A DNA stretch of 64,000 nt, from NCBI GenBank assembly GCA_029204225.1, contig CM055098.1, positions 1,549,106 through 1,613,105 of the forward strand, given 5' to 3'. The position numbers and the translations under genes are program-made. Below are positions 1 to 16,332 of the stretch, piece by piece (the stretch's first letter is position 1; each line of letters opens with the position of its first letter). The DNA comes from Diphasiastrum complanatum (lineage: Eukaryota; Streptophyta; Lycopodiopsida; Lycopodiales; Lycopodiaceae). Below the pieces are notes generated by a model, which was not told the DNA's origin, did no database searches, and saw nothing but the letters and a program-made list of their open reading frames with translations.

Positions 1-89
1 ACCATTCCCATGAGGAAGGCTCTCAATGTGGAAGGTCCATGTGCTATGTGGCAGCCAATCACTGGTTTTTTAGAACTTTATAAAACAAA

Positions 90-310
90 CAGTAACCCAG
101 CCCAAAAAAACTCCCATTGTGAAGGTCCATTTTTCTAGAAATTTCAAAATTAAGCAGGAACTCAGCCAAAAAAACTCGCATTGTGGTATTACACATGGGA
201 AGGCCTGGCCTAGTCTGCGCAGGCAAGGTGGTGCATTTTTCTAGAAACTTAAGAATATGCAGTAACCCAGCCCAAAAAAACTTGCATTGTGGTATTACAC
301 AGGGGAAGAG
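90..310. repeat. Degenerate tandem repeat, three units
   Basis: A phrase close to CAGTAACCCAGCCCAAAAAA followed by CTnnCATTGTG recurs at about 90, 155 and 260. The units differ in length (65 and 105 bp) and share a TTTTTCTAGAAA segment. No coding potential is convincing here. The flank at 44-80 (CATGTGCTATGTGGC) resembles the palindromic repeat near 38.5 kb. Confidence 0.6.
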
Positions 311-766
311 CCCGGGCTGGTGCCCTCAGGCTCCACTCAGGACAACCCGCTGCCCCCCTCCAAAGGAAAGATCTTTTGAAGTTGCACAATATTTTGGAAA
401 GACTGCATTGAAAACAAAAGATATATCCAATGCAACTTATGCAACAAGGCCAAGTTGCTAACATAAAGACATACATGAATGTGTATAGACGTTTTCATAC
501 CTCCATTGCATTTCCATCCAGATTGTGGCTAACAGCTGAAGACCTGGCTTCGTCTTGCAATCCCATGTCCACAAAATGTTTTTTTTTTTCTGGAAAAGAA
601 ATCGTATAACATAAAAAATCCCAACTAAAACACATGAGTTAAGAAGACTAGATTAAGTTATAAGACCTTGAATTGAGACAAAATTTGGATCACATACCGC
701 TTAGCTGTGGGAGAGCTCTGCTTTATGAAGTTGTGATGAAGAAAAAAAATGCTTTAAAGAGCTGAA

Positions 767-977
767 TTGCATGCACTGAGACAAATAAACTTCAAATGCT
801 GCTGCTGCTGCAACTAAATCATGGCTTCTTCTACTTCTTCTCTTGATAATTCCTGGCCTGCGCTAAGCCGTTGGGGCGGTTGGCCCTCTATCTCAATGGC
901 ACGCCAAGAGAAGAAGAATATGAAGCCATGATTTAGTTGCAGCAGCATTTGAAGTTTATTTGTCTCAGTGCATGCAA
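767..977. repeat. Long inverted repeat / foldback
   Basis: The left arm (767-845) and right arm (905-977) are reverse complements over about 75 bp. They differ by a short mismatch block and by two extra GCT triplets in the left arm, and are separated by a loop of about 60 bp. The arms start TTGCATGCACTGAGACAAAT and end with its complement. This could be a MITE-like foldback or a small-RNA (MIRNA-like) precursor. No target duplication was recognised. Confidence 0.75.
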
Positions 978-1323
978 ACAGCCTCATCAGAAAACCTTGA
1001 CACAGATAGTTCTCACAGGATTGCAAAACGTTGCTCCATGTGCAAACTCTCAAACAGCAGAGAACATGAGCCTGAACAAATTTTGGGTATTGAAAAGTGA
1101 ACGTTCCCAATCAAATAACTAACTCGCCATATTCTTGAAATAAAATAGATAATATAACGACTAACCCGTCAGATTCTTATGAGTTCTTCACAACTTCCAC
1201 GCTTTCCATAGATCCAAGCAGCGCCTTACTTATTCATAGAAATCCACTGTGATTTACAGAGAGCGAGAGAGCTGAAGAGAGAGCGATGTAGAGAGAGTGC
1301 AATTTAGAGAGAGCTGAACCAAC

Positions 1324-1332
1324 TATATATAC

Positions 1333-1424
<92 letters not shown>
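1324..1424. repeat. (TA)n followed by (AG)37 microsatellite
   Basis: A TA tract (about 1324-1351) runs directly into 37 perfect AG units (1351-1424), followed by GAGT-type repeats to about 1448. Confidence 0.95.
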
Positions 1425-1427
<3 letters not shown>

Positions 1428-3630
1428 GAGTGAGTGAGTGAGAGTGAGTCATTACTTTTTTTTTTCTTAATAGTAAGCAAACTTAGTAATTGCCCTTCTA
1501 TTGGAAAGGTAAGTTAAAAAAATCAAATGTCATATGATAGTTTGAAAGGTTCATACTTATTTTATTTTATTTAAAAGGTACCCTTGCATTATACAGCTTA
1601 AAAAAAAAACCCATCAGGGTGAAAGTTACGGGTACACGTCCAATTCCAAGCCTGCCCACGCTCCTCCCTCTCACTTATTGGCAATCTGGGTAGTTTCAAT
1701 TGGCCAATGGGTGCTCATCTTGTCACAAGTGGGAATTCGCGACAAATCTTTGTCACACATATAGACCATGGGGATTAAGAATCCGTAGGGACACATGGGG
1801 TGGGCAAGGATTTGCACGCTTGAAGATGGAAGTGTTTTTTAAACAAGAATATATGTTTTGGTTTTCCAACAAAGACTTGCTGCTTATGGGATAAATGATA
1901 TATTTTGTGTCATTTTTCAAAACATGCCATGTGGCATTGCCACATGACAGTACCTAGTCGATCAAGTCTGGACTACTCCCACGTGTGGAGCAATGCCTTC
2001 GAGATATAGGGCTCGCTCCCTCTTCTCTTAACAAGTGGGGTAGGATGGATGTTTGATTTCATTTCATTGAGTTTTTCATCTAACTTCAAAACCATGGCCA
2101 CATGTTCACTCACTTTTAAATCAACGCCATGGATGATTGTGCATTCCAAGTACTTGCAATGTAGTACACACACACACAACACAAACACACAACTTACCCT
2201 AGCATATGCTAACTTGTGCATGTGATAGTCATTGATATGGAATTGCCATAAATAACAACCATTTTCTAGCTACATGGAAATGGCAACTCATGCGAGGATC
2301 AACCAAGGCATCTTTTTGACAATCCCTTTGCAACTATCTAGAAATCCATACAAGGATTAACTACGGCTTCTTCGTGGCAACGCTCCCCCAATGGTTGGCA
2401 AAATTTGGAGTGGTTAGGGCATACCTTCATCATTTCATAGTTACATGACAATTGCAATTAGTTACAAAGGTAGAAAGCACCAAGCATAAAAAAATGTGTC
2501 ATTGTTATTGGTTTGGATCGGACTCACTGCCCACACTTGCGTGGAAATGCAACTAGATTAAAGAAAAAACCATGGACCGACTCATATGTGGCATGCCCAA
2601 AATGCATCACCACATGCCATGTAGGGGCCTATCCATTATAGTCTAACAGTGGGTTTGGTGCTTTTGGTCCATATTAACAAATAGCATACATTTCCATGGA
2701 TTATGGATGAGTGCATCATGAATATTTAAGTTGTCATTGGAAGAGCTAGTACAAAGGTTGCTCCATAAGGTAAAAGCTCTACACTACAATGTGTTCATCA
2801 ACGAGATCTTCAAACGTTTGATGTGGTTGATACCTTATATGATGAGGATTTGGAAGTGAACGATTAATTTGAGAGGTTATAATCAATCTAAATTCATATT
2901 CCTCTGATGGCATATGATACACTTGGGAGTATTCACTTGGCAAAAATAGCACTTATCTAGCCAACTTCCTTGATCACAAATTAAAGAAGATATATGAAAT
3001 ATTCACTCGAAGACTATATGAAAGCATTAAAAAACAACTCAGCAACTTGCATCAATGTTACTTTGAGCCCTAATGATTTTCTTCAACAATTATGAACACC
3101 TAATTGTTCTTACAATTCTATGAAAATCAAAAATTGTTTCAAAGAGCTAAAAAAACGTGTACATTGACAACAAATTGGAATTGAAGGCAAGGTACTTGTT
3201 GGAAGGAGATGGAGTAAAGGGTTATCGATTTCCTTAAGATTGATTTCAAGATTGTTGCAATTTTGAGCCAATCGACAAGCAATATTTTTGTGGCACATGT
3301 CATATAACATCAAGAGAGGTTTGCACAATTTCACAACAAAAGTATTATATCATATGCATGCATAGGTATGTTTGTATAGATACTCCAACAACTATACTAT
3401 TCATGGGGGAAATCATCATGCTAATCCCATAAGCACTTTTGGACATACGGTTTGGGTTGTTAGCTATATCAGAGTGGGCTTGGACATTCATCAATGTCAT
3501 TCCTGGAGGTGAGGCATGGACTTTAGGATGACCATGTGGATATCTAAGACTTAGGTGGGGCAATTCTATGAGGTTGTTGAGCTGTGGTGGTATGGGATGC
3601 CATAAGTAGTCCGTAAGGGGAGATCTAGGA
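1425..3630. other. Gene-free stretch
   Basis: No credible gene was seen. A 19-bp perfect palindrome CATGTGGCATTGCCACATG lies at 1928-1946, and CACATG/CATGTGG words recur to about 2640. A weak duplication of about 70 bp lies at 2285-2400. Confidence 0.5.
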
Positions 3631-4199
3631 TGTTGAATATGGGATAACTCCTAAGTCGAGCAGAAGATCGAAACCTTCAGGATCGAATTTTCTAGAATTT
3701 TTCCATACCGGATCAACTCAGAAAACCCATAATTTTTTGAGTCATTGTACATTTTTTCGATACATTGTAAATTCCGATACTGTCGGTTAGAAATTCGATC
3801 CGCGTTAACAGTACGCCTACTTTGTACATTCAAAGGCGGTTGTAATAAATGAGGCAGATAGCATCTAATGCTAATTAGATATTTAGCAAGTAGAAGATAT
3901 TTTGTAATAGACAAATAAACCGTGGATAGAAATTTGAAAATAATAATCTTCATCAGAAAACTTCTTCTCATTTTTTGAGTTTTTGTAGCCAGCCGCGCTC
4001 AACCAGCTAAAGTTATTACTTCAGCAATTGTACTCATTTGTTGATATTAATCAGTGTGCAATTTCAGTCTTACTACTGTATCATTTCATTGTGCATCTGT
4101 GAATCATTCATTTTGAACGTTCTGTTGCTAATTGTGGCGCTTTTGATCCTACACCAAGCTCTCTCATCAGCTTCCACTCATTCCCACTGATTTTCGACA
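3631..4199 (+). mobile_element. 5' LTR of decayed copia element 1
   Basis: This 569-bp segment starts TGTTGAA and ends TTCGACA, near-inverted termini, and is followed immediately by a copia-type primer binding site. No second LTR was found downstream, because the 3' end of the element is truncated. The start is inferred from the inverted termini and is less certain than the end. Confidence 0.7.
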
Positions 4200-4210
4200 T
4201 GGTATCAGAG
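4200..4210 (+). other. Primer binding site (initiator Met-tRNA) of copia element 1
   Basis: TGGTATCAGAG directly abuts the LTR end. This is the standard plant Ty1/copia primer site, complementary to the 3' end of initiator tRNA-Met. Confidence 0.85.
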
Positions 4211-4341
4211 TAATCAGTTCAATAACCTGCATTTCTACTGCAGATTATTAGTTTTGTTTCTACCAAGATGATGTTCTAGCAAGCGCGCAGCCAACAATAT
4301 CATGAAATCGTTGTTTCTACCAACGATCTCGCTCAACCAGA

Positions 4342-5775
4342 ATGGATCCATCTTCTAGTTCTTCTCTTATTGACAAACTCGATGGGAGCAACTACCATCT
4401 CTAGAAATTCAAAATGAAGGTCATACTACTAGCCAAGGAACTATGGGACATCGTTGATGGCACAGAAGTTAAACTAGAAGGTGATGTAGCCATTATCACC
4501 AGATGGAGACTGAAAGATGGCAAGGCTTTTGCCATGATTACTCTCAACATTAGAGAACCAAATCAGTCACATACGTGCTGCTCAGACTGCTAAGGATGCA
4601 CAGGACATCCCAGCAATACTCTATGATATCAGGGATGTCACCTCCAAACTCCATTTGAGGAAGAAATTCTTCACCCTGAGAATGTCTAAAGCAGTAAGTG
4701 TTTCGAGTCATATCAACACTTTTCAAAATCTTATGGAGTAGATGATTGCAACTGGCTCAGTCATAGAAGATACCGATGTAGTTATGACTCTATTATCGAG
4801 TCTACCTAGAGCCTATGAAGATTGGGTCCTAAACCTGTTACTACAACTGCCTATCTACAAAATCAATCCATCACCAAAGCCCTAAATGGCAAGACACCTT
4901 ATGAGGTGTGGATGCATTGCTTATGCTCATATCCCTGAAGATCTAAGAAAGAAACTGGATGACAAAAGCACAAAGTCGATTTTCCTTGGCTACTCCCCAT
5001 ATCACAAGGCATACAAGTTCTACAATCTGGAAACAAAAAATATATTTAGAGCAAAGATGTCATTTTTGTGGAAGATCGATTTATCAACCACAAGGGAAAA
5101 GCTCAAGAAATTTCTGATCCATGTATCAAAAAAGGCTCCAGGATCGAAATCCAGAAAAAGTAACATGGAAAATGAGTCATAATCTCAACGGGTCCAATCA
5201 CATCAAGAGGTCAAAATTCAGCCAAGAAGATCAAATCGACCCAGATAACCTCCATCCTGTTTTATGGATGATGTAGTTTGCTACTTCATGCTTGAGGTAG
5301 AAAAAGAGGAGAGAAAACAATATTTCTTTCACTCCATCATTGTCTCACTGATGTATGCAATGATCTGCACAAGGCCAAACCTTGCATATTCGATCAGTTC
5401 ACTCAGCCATATCTAGCCCATTAGAAAGCACTCACAAAGGTCATGAAATACGTCCAAGCAACCAAGAATCTCAACATCTGTTATGGACGCAGCCAATCTG
5501 CAAATATTCTTGAAGGCTACATAGATGCAAATTGGGTAGGAGATATCGATACCAAAAGGTCGACTTCTAGATTTGTATTTTTAAATAATCAAGGCCCAAT
5601 TTCTTGAAACGGCTGAATGCAGACCTCAGTAGCATTGTCATCAATCGAATTAGAATATATTGCTGCTACAAATGCTACCAAGGAGGCAATCTGGCTAAGG
5701 CACCTGCTAGCAGAAATTGACCTTGCATAGTCACATCCAACGACCATTTTCTGTGACAACCAAAGCACACATCCT
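4342..5775 (+). pseudogene. Ty1/copia gag-pol relic 1, internally deleted
   Basis: A gag start is readable from ATG 4342 (MDPSSSSSLIDKLDGSNYHL, a stop, then KFKMKVILLAKELWD). This matches the copia gag (UBN2-type) opening, with the usual Trp codon changed to TAG. Gag runs to about 4830. The sequence then jumps to the integrase C-terminus (4886-5182: CIAYAHIPEDLRKKLD, IFLGYSPYHKAYKFYN), and then to the end of RT and RNase H (about 5330-5775: SLMYAMICTRPNLAYS, then LEGYIDANWVGDIDTKRS, QTSVALSSIELEY and TTIFCDNQS). Protease, the integrase core and the RT palm are missing. Premature stops occur where Trp, Gln or Arg is expected. It ends abruptly after the RNase H CDNQS motif with no 3' LTR. It cannot be active. 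Confidence 0.88.
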
Positions 5776-7755
5776 TGTCGAATAATTATTGTTCCATATC
5801 AGCCATAACTGCCAACACAACAAAAATCCCAATTACAAGTGCAAAAAATTGTCCGAAAATCAAAACAAATCAAAAAAAATGTTTCCTTAAAAAAAATTGA
5901 CATTTCACCCTAACATAGACTTAATCAAAATTCAAGCCAATAATAGGTTTTCCCAAACCACGAACAAAAACCAAAACCAGAACTTTAAAAACCCAAATAT
6001 GAGGCTTTCATCCCACATGCAACCAAAACGGTGGGAAAACCCAAGTTAAGCATGGTCCCAAAATTTTTTGGTGGGGAACGCAAACCATTCCCTCCCACTA
6101 GGGAGAAAAAACGAACACCCCCCCCCCCCCTTTTCACTAGATGAATCGTAGTAACACAATGCGCAATAGAACGGTATATTAGTGGAACGATGCACTCTAA
6201 TTTAGATAGATAAAAATTGAGTACAATGCTTGAAGCTGGGGGCAAGAAAATACGCACAAATCCAATACTTCAATTGAGTTCATTGATGCTTGAATTATGC
6301 GGAATACTAACTAACTGAATCTAAAAACTACTTAGCCATTGATCATCGTTACAGAATAATCCCTATACATTGTTATAAAAGATGCCTATCAGGGCGTTGA
6401 CTTCACTGGATGTCAGATGATCAGTGCATTGAAAGTTTGAGAAACTCTACTTACAGTCCCACACGATGCAGCCGTTATATGTGGGTCGGATTTTTAGTTA
6501 ATAGTATCAAAATTTCAAAGACTCTAGAACATACAAAGACTCAAAAAATATACATTGACTCGAAAATCACAATGACTCGGAAAATTACAAATTATCTAAG
6601 TCGATCCTGTATTGAAAAATTCTAACTTTTGGATATTAAAAAATCTCGAATTTTTTGAGTCGAAATTTTACAAAGGGTCGAAAATTGCATAGCGAGCCAG
6701 GGTCGGAAAAGTTACACCGATCCACCTCGATCCAGGGTCGAAAAATCTCTCTTTGATGTGATTAACATTGGCTCGAAAAAATTCAATCTTGAATCTTTCG
6801 ATCTTCTGTACAAAAAGTCGAGCCTTCTTCCTTCCGTCTTTTTGTTGTTTTTTCAAGGATAGATATAAACAAAAAAAATTTCAAGATGCTCATTACCTAA
6901 TGGAATTGGGCTTTAAGCATGGAATTCCAACAGCCAGTTGGCCGAGTGACTTAGAAGTGAAGAAAGCTTCACCTAGAAAGAACAAATTGAAAGAATTGTC
7001 GAATCAAAAATCTTGACAAAGGCATATGAAGAAAGAACTAAAAGCTTCAAGGGATGACAAGGCTAAAACTAAGAAGTACGACTCTAACTATGCCAGAAAT
7101 GCAAGAAGCTTTTTGAAAGAGACATTGCTTTCCTCGAAGGACACCACCCATTGTCAAAACTTTACTTCACATGTCACCACCCCTTTTCCTATTTGCAAAT
7201 GCATTTCATCCATTCTTTACCTAATGAACTGGTCTACCAACTTCCAAGGCTCGACATCTGCCATAGCTACCAAAGTGACCTTCTCCTAGATTTGCATGCA
7301 CCTACGTAATATAGAAAAAAAAAGCGTGGAACCCTTACCTGTTATTGGCCAACTATAGGAGGGCTATGAGAGGCTAACGGGTTAGCATCTCCCAACCTAC
7401 AATGCACGAGTTGCCTCTCCCAACTTGTATGGGAAGCTTCCAAGCTTCCTAGGACAAACGTGACAGCCTCCATCGCCTTGTGGCTGATTTCTAAGAGTCG
7501 AAAGTAGAACGTACAGCGATTGGATGGCACGTGATGAATTGCAAGCGATGATAGTAGAGAGCTACGAGAAATCAAATGTATCACAACAATTCTCTATCAT
7601 TGCCCTTTTTTTGTTTGTCTCGTGCACTTTTACCCACACTGCTTTCTCATTCGTATTCAGGACATTCCAATGATAGGTCTACTTTTTATTGAGTTGATCG
7701 TGACATATTGTCGGCTCTCTTTCCTAGGCTATACACATGATTCAAAAGCAACAAA

Positions 7756-7757
<2 letters not shown>
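5776..7757. other. Gene-free stretch
   Basis: No recognisable gene. It contains a C homopolymer (about 6118-6131) and, from about 6480 to 6780, many TCGAAAA/GACTCGAAAA words. These resemble the TTTTTCGA tract at 42.4 kb and parts of the LTR at 3.7 kb. Short open frames at 6768-7016 and 7026-7289 have no recognisable domain. Confidence 0.45.
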
Positions 7758-12034
<4,277 letters not shown>

Positions 12035-12138
12035 CAAGACACCACTTAGTTCCTGTTGACAAAGCAAGATTGAAGTTCTTTAAAGCCTTTATTCATAATC
12101 CAACAAGGTAAAGTACAGCTGAAAAGTAAAATATAGTA

Positions 12139-13359
12139 CTAGAAAGCACCATAAAGCATAACCACTTTCAAGACGTCCAGTGATTGTTTTGCCTTCCAAG
12201 ACCAAATGAAAATTTCATGTGAATGATTCCATTTAAAGTATATAAGTTCATATCTGGAATATTTAAAGGCGTATTTTATTGTCTTTTTCATGTCAGCTTT
12301 TAAACCCTCTGGCCCATCTAGGGGAATATTTTCATAGCATTTTGAGATATCTGCGACCCACATATTGGTAATCAGAGATGGTAGATTTAGATAGAAATTC
12401 ATTGATGACTCACATTGCCAATGTAAAATCGTATCAACTCTAAGGATACTCTTGCATGTATTCGCCTTAAGGCCTACTCCTTCCATGAGGAAGGGTGACA
12501 GCATACCAAGAGCTCCTGTGAAAAATTTGGCAAGTATGGTAAAACAACAATCGTGAGCATTGGTAATCCATCTGAAAGAGTCTTTGTGGGCTTTAAAAGT
12601 GCAGAGGAGGTAAGGTAGAGAATTGTCTCCCAGGAACAATTCAGGTAGAACGTTTGTAGAAATGTTCGTTATATATGACAAGGAATCCTCCACAAGATTA
12701 GATTGATCGTTAGGGAAAGGAGTAAAATCTGGATTGTTAAGTCGCTTTATGGCCAAATTTCGCACAAAGAATTTACACATGAAACAGGGATTATGATGTG
12801 CTTTATCAATTCCATTAACGTATAGAGAGTTTGTAAGCCAAAGTTGTTCATCCTTTGCAATCTTATTTTTCGAAAGAGATTCAGTGTTTCCATGAAGCCA
12901 TTTTCCCTTTCTAATATGACTTAGAGTGATACTTTTACAAAACGTAGCATCTTCCTTTTTTGTTTTGCTGTCTAAGGCATCATAAGAAGGTAGGAATTCC
13001 ATAAGTTTAAACCATCCATAATAAAGCTCCACAGCGACTTCGTTCACATTGGCTTGTCTAAGAGTAATATGATTTAGGCCTTTTTCTAGCAATTTTCGTA
13101 AGAGAGAACTATTAATAATCTTACAATCTGTGCAGATGACATGGCCAAATTTTTCAGAAATAAAGTTCTTGAAAAGGTTAAAAGCATAACATTGACAAGG
13201 ATGAATGTTATCTATATCAAAATGGCAAAACACATCATCAGGAAAATACCATTCACATTTAACACTTGGTAGATAAGTCCAGCCGAATGTAATATCATAA
13301 ACGAGTTCTTGCGTAAAACGTGAGCATAAAAATGCTTTACATGGATAAACTAGAATACT
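12139..13359 (-). pseudogene. Reverse transcriptase ORF of copy A, 3'-truncated
   Basis: The frame is open from just after a UAG at 13360-13362 to a stop at 12139, and the first Met is at 13233. Counting from that Met, residues 206-222 read LPYLLCTFKAHKDSFRW, an RT fingers/palm segment. Residues 292-306 read WVADISKCYENIPLD, motif A with the catalytic Asp at 295. Upstream, HPCQC and the region FGHVICTDCKIINSSLLRKL look like an N-terminal RT extension. The last residues (SLDVLKVVMLYGAF) are encoded by the 3' tail, showing that a deletion fused RT to tail and removed motifs B and C (YIDD). From memory, the closest pattern is a Penelope-like or related endonuclease-lacking RT family common in invertebrates; this was not searched. 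Not functional as it stands. Confidence 0.75.
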
Positions 13360-14702
13360 CTATTTCGGTAACATAAATGTAAGAAAAAGTCTCCCTGAAT
13401 GGCTACTAGTGGAAAACTGGAGACGTCCGGTTGCTGAAACGTTGATTTGTCCTCTAGCATTGTCTTGTTCATCTTGCACATCGATTAGGATCTGTAAAAA
13501 TTCAGCTTTTTGATTGGTAAGTCTTCTTTGTTTCCACTGCTCTGTCCTTCCTTTGCTTTGTAATCTGAGACACGCTTCTTCTTCCCTGTTGACTGAGTTC
13601 GGATTATTCAAATTAAAAGAGCCTGTCCTTTTGTTTGAGTTCTAGAAGTATTTGTCTTGGAGGGTAGAAAAACTGGGATGTTTTAAGAGGCGTTCTATTT
13701 CTCGGATATTCTCGGCATCTCCTAAAGGTGCAAGTAATTTGGCAGAGGAGTCCTTGGCTAGTTCAATAGAGGCATCGATCATGTATTGGCGGATAAAGAG
13801 AAAAGTGATATGAGATTTTACCACATCCCTAGCAGGTTTATTTAGCCGCATGAAGAAGGCATTTATCTGATTCTGGAGGGAAGCACCAGGACAAAACTTG
13901 GCCAGTTATTCATAATAAACCAGATAGCATGATCAAACCAAATGATGGAAGAACTATTTTTACATTTATTACCACATCTACATTTGAAAAAGGGTCTTTT
14001 CCAGTTCCAGATTCTGGCTTGGTGAAGGTTCATTCTATTGAAGCCAGTCTCAAAGTGTCCTCTGGTCCAGGCCCAGACCTGCTCAGAGGGGCAACGAGAG
14101 GGTTCAAATTTGTTCATGCGGATAATGGTATCAAAAGAAACAAGGGTCTCGAGTGAGGGATTTTTGTGCAAAGCGGCCAATTTGCAGACTTGTATTTCTT
14201 TTTCTATCAAATGAGACATCAGAATCCAAAGGTCAATAGGTATCGGTGCGAGAAAATTAACAGAAGGGAGACTCCAGAGCTTGTAAGAAGTGAGAGTAGA
14301 TTTAAACTCAATGATTCTAGTAGGCACAAAAGGGACTTGGCAGTTTTTAGATTGACAGAAATCAAAAGAGAAAAGGTCAGCAATATTGCAAATGTCTTGA
14401 GAAAAGATCTCGAGTTGAGAGGCACTGTCTTCATCAATGTCTTGAGTATAAACAAGCGGGTGAGGAGAGGTGGGAGCATCAAAAGCAATAGGTGTAGTGA
14501 CCGTAGGGGAAATACCATTTTCATTTTCTAGACACAAAAACACTTTTCTGATGTGTGAATTGTAGAACTTTTCTTCCTCTTCAAACTTTTCAGCAAAATC
14601 ATTAACACGACTATAAACATTTTCCACAAGGTTCAACGGTTGTTTTCTCTTAACAAACTCCAGATAAATTATCAGTATTAATAATAAAATTATGTAACTC
14701 AA
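13360..14702 (-). pseudogene. ORF1 protein of copy A (unknown family, Cys cluster)
   Basis: An upstream protein of roughly 440 residues, readable in three pieces: 14702-13863, then a frameshift near 13860, then 13851-13642 and 13611-13360 in one frame split by a TAG. Copy B has CAG at that TAG position. The protein has an acidic helical N-terminus (FAEKFEEEEKFYNSHIRK), a central YKLWSLPxVNFLAP block, and the cluster FKCRCGNKCKN (C-x-C-x3-C) before SSIIWFDHAIW. The C-terminal part is basic. Copy B carries a closely similar protein. No endonuclease, nuclease or gag motif is recognised. It could bind nucleic acid; that is inference only. The terminal UAG (13360-13362) is in frame with RT and is shared by copy B. 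Confidence 0.7.
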
Positions 14703-15246
14703 CGGCCTTCTTCATACAGCAAATAATAGTCTAAACAAAAAGGTTAGGAGAAGGTAGGGTTCAAAGGTCCTTTTTGTATGTTTTAGTCCACATGGTGGTT
14801 TCAAGAAGCTGCAGCAAGGTAAGAGCTTCAGTACTATTCCACCCAAGGAATAGTCGGATTAACACCACCAGGATGCAAGAGAGAGAGTTACAAGACACCA
14901 CTTAGTTCCTCTTGACAAAGCAAGACTGAAGCTCTTTAAAGCCTTTATTCATAATCCAACAAGGTAAAGTATAGCTGAAAAGAAAAATACAGTACTAAAA
15001 AGCACCATAAAGCATAACCACTATCAAGACGTCCAGCTGATACCTGCCACCATCCCACAAAACAAAACTGCTCAAGTCAGTTTAGTGAGGAAGACAGGTG
15101 TCATAGCTGAACGACAGTTGTTATTCATGTCCAAAAGAAGCTATACTACTTAACAACTTTGAATAGCATTTTAAAACATAGTCCAGTCTTTCCAAACACA
15201 CAGTGTTTTAGCGATAGGCCAAGCCGTTATATCACCGTATCAGGGC

Positions 15247-15696
15247 GAGTGCCATACTGATCAGCTTACGATCAATTGGTCCGCATCAGTTCGTTTTAAT
15301 TAAAGAGGAATATGAAAAGTTTAAACCGTTAGGAGTTTAGCCAAAAGACTTGGTGTGAACACGTGTGCTGGTATTAGAGCAAATCCATGCTATATTGACC
15401 CAAGTGACCCTTACAACGTAAGGTATGTCACACACTGTTGTTCATACTCTTGAGCATATCCATGCTTTCTAGTTATATCTCACCAAAAGTCTAAAGTAGC
15501 ACTAATAGAGGAAAGGTGAAGTGTTACCCTGAATGTTATATCAGAATGATATAATATCCACGGTATAAGGACACTGTATAGGAAAGATGTCATTAAAACA
15601 GAGTAAGAGACTATCAATGTTTATACTGGGTAGTAGGACAGATCCGTGCCATTCTACTCCTTTAGTATAAACTATGATTCTTACGCATATCCATGC
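15247..15696. repeat. Recurring GCATATCCATGC motif block
   Basis: Variants of GCAnATCCATGCnnTCTA occur at 15379, 15454, 15638 and 15685, with a weaker one at 15247. Copy D has the equivalent series at about 8953, 9095, 9155, 9368 and 9405, and copies F, G and H carry more. The core is a small inverted repeat (AGCAT-GGAT-ATGCT on the sense strand). Confidence 0.6.
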
Positions 15697-16332
15697 TGTC
15701 TAAGATCATAATACTGGAGTCCTTATTGTTACTTTTAGTGACCAATTCTTATTTCCAGGTATTTTCGTTTGATTTGAGTGTGGTCTTATGTCGTTACTTA
15801 CTTTCGAACAAGGGAAGTTGAAAAGCGGAAAGAAAAGTGGAAAGAAAGAGTGAACTTATGTAGAGTGAAGGTATATCATAGTCTTTATGGAACCAAAACC
15901 ACCATGCTTACCGAAGTTGTGAAAAGTATATTTAAACTCGAGAGGTATACCTGAATAGTTGTAGACGTAGCTTCTTGAGAGGCAGCCATAGCAGTTTTTT
16001 AACCTACTAAGTTCTTATTCTTTTAGAACATAAGAAAGCCAAGAAACTGTGAAGTGAGCGTGTTGATTTGAAAAGTTATGCAGAAAGCGCTTTACACGAC
16101 ATCTTTTGATTATGTAAGTTAACTTACAATGCAAAGATTGAGCTGGTTGCATACCTTTCAGTATTGAATAGTTGGTTCAGGAAAGAACCAAGTAGTATTC
16201 TGACAAAGCTGGAACAGTATACGAAAGCTATAGCATGAGATACCATTAGCTTCATACTATGAGATCACAGAATCTATAAATACTTGTAAAGAGAGCACAT
16301 AAGTAAGAGTTATGCATGAATGTATCCATCCT

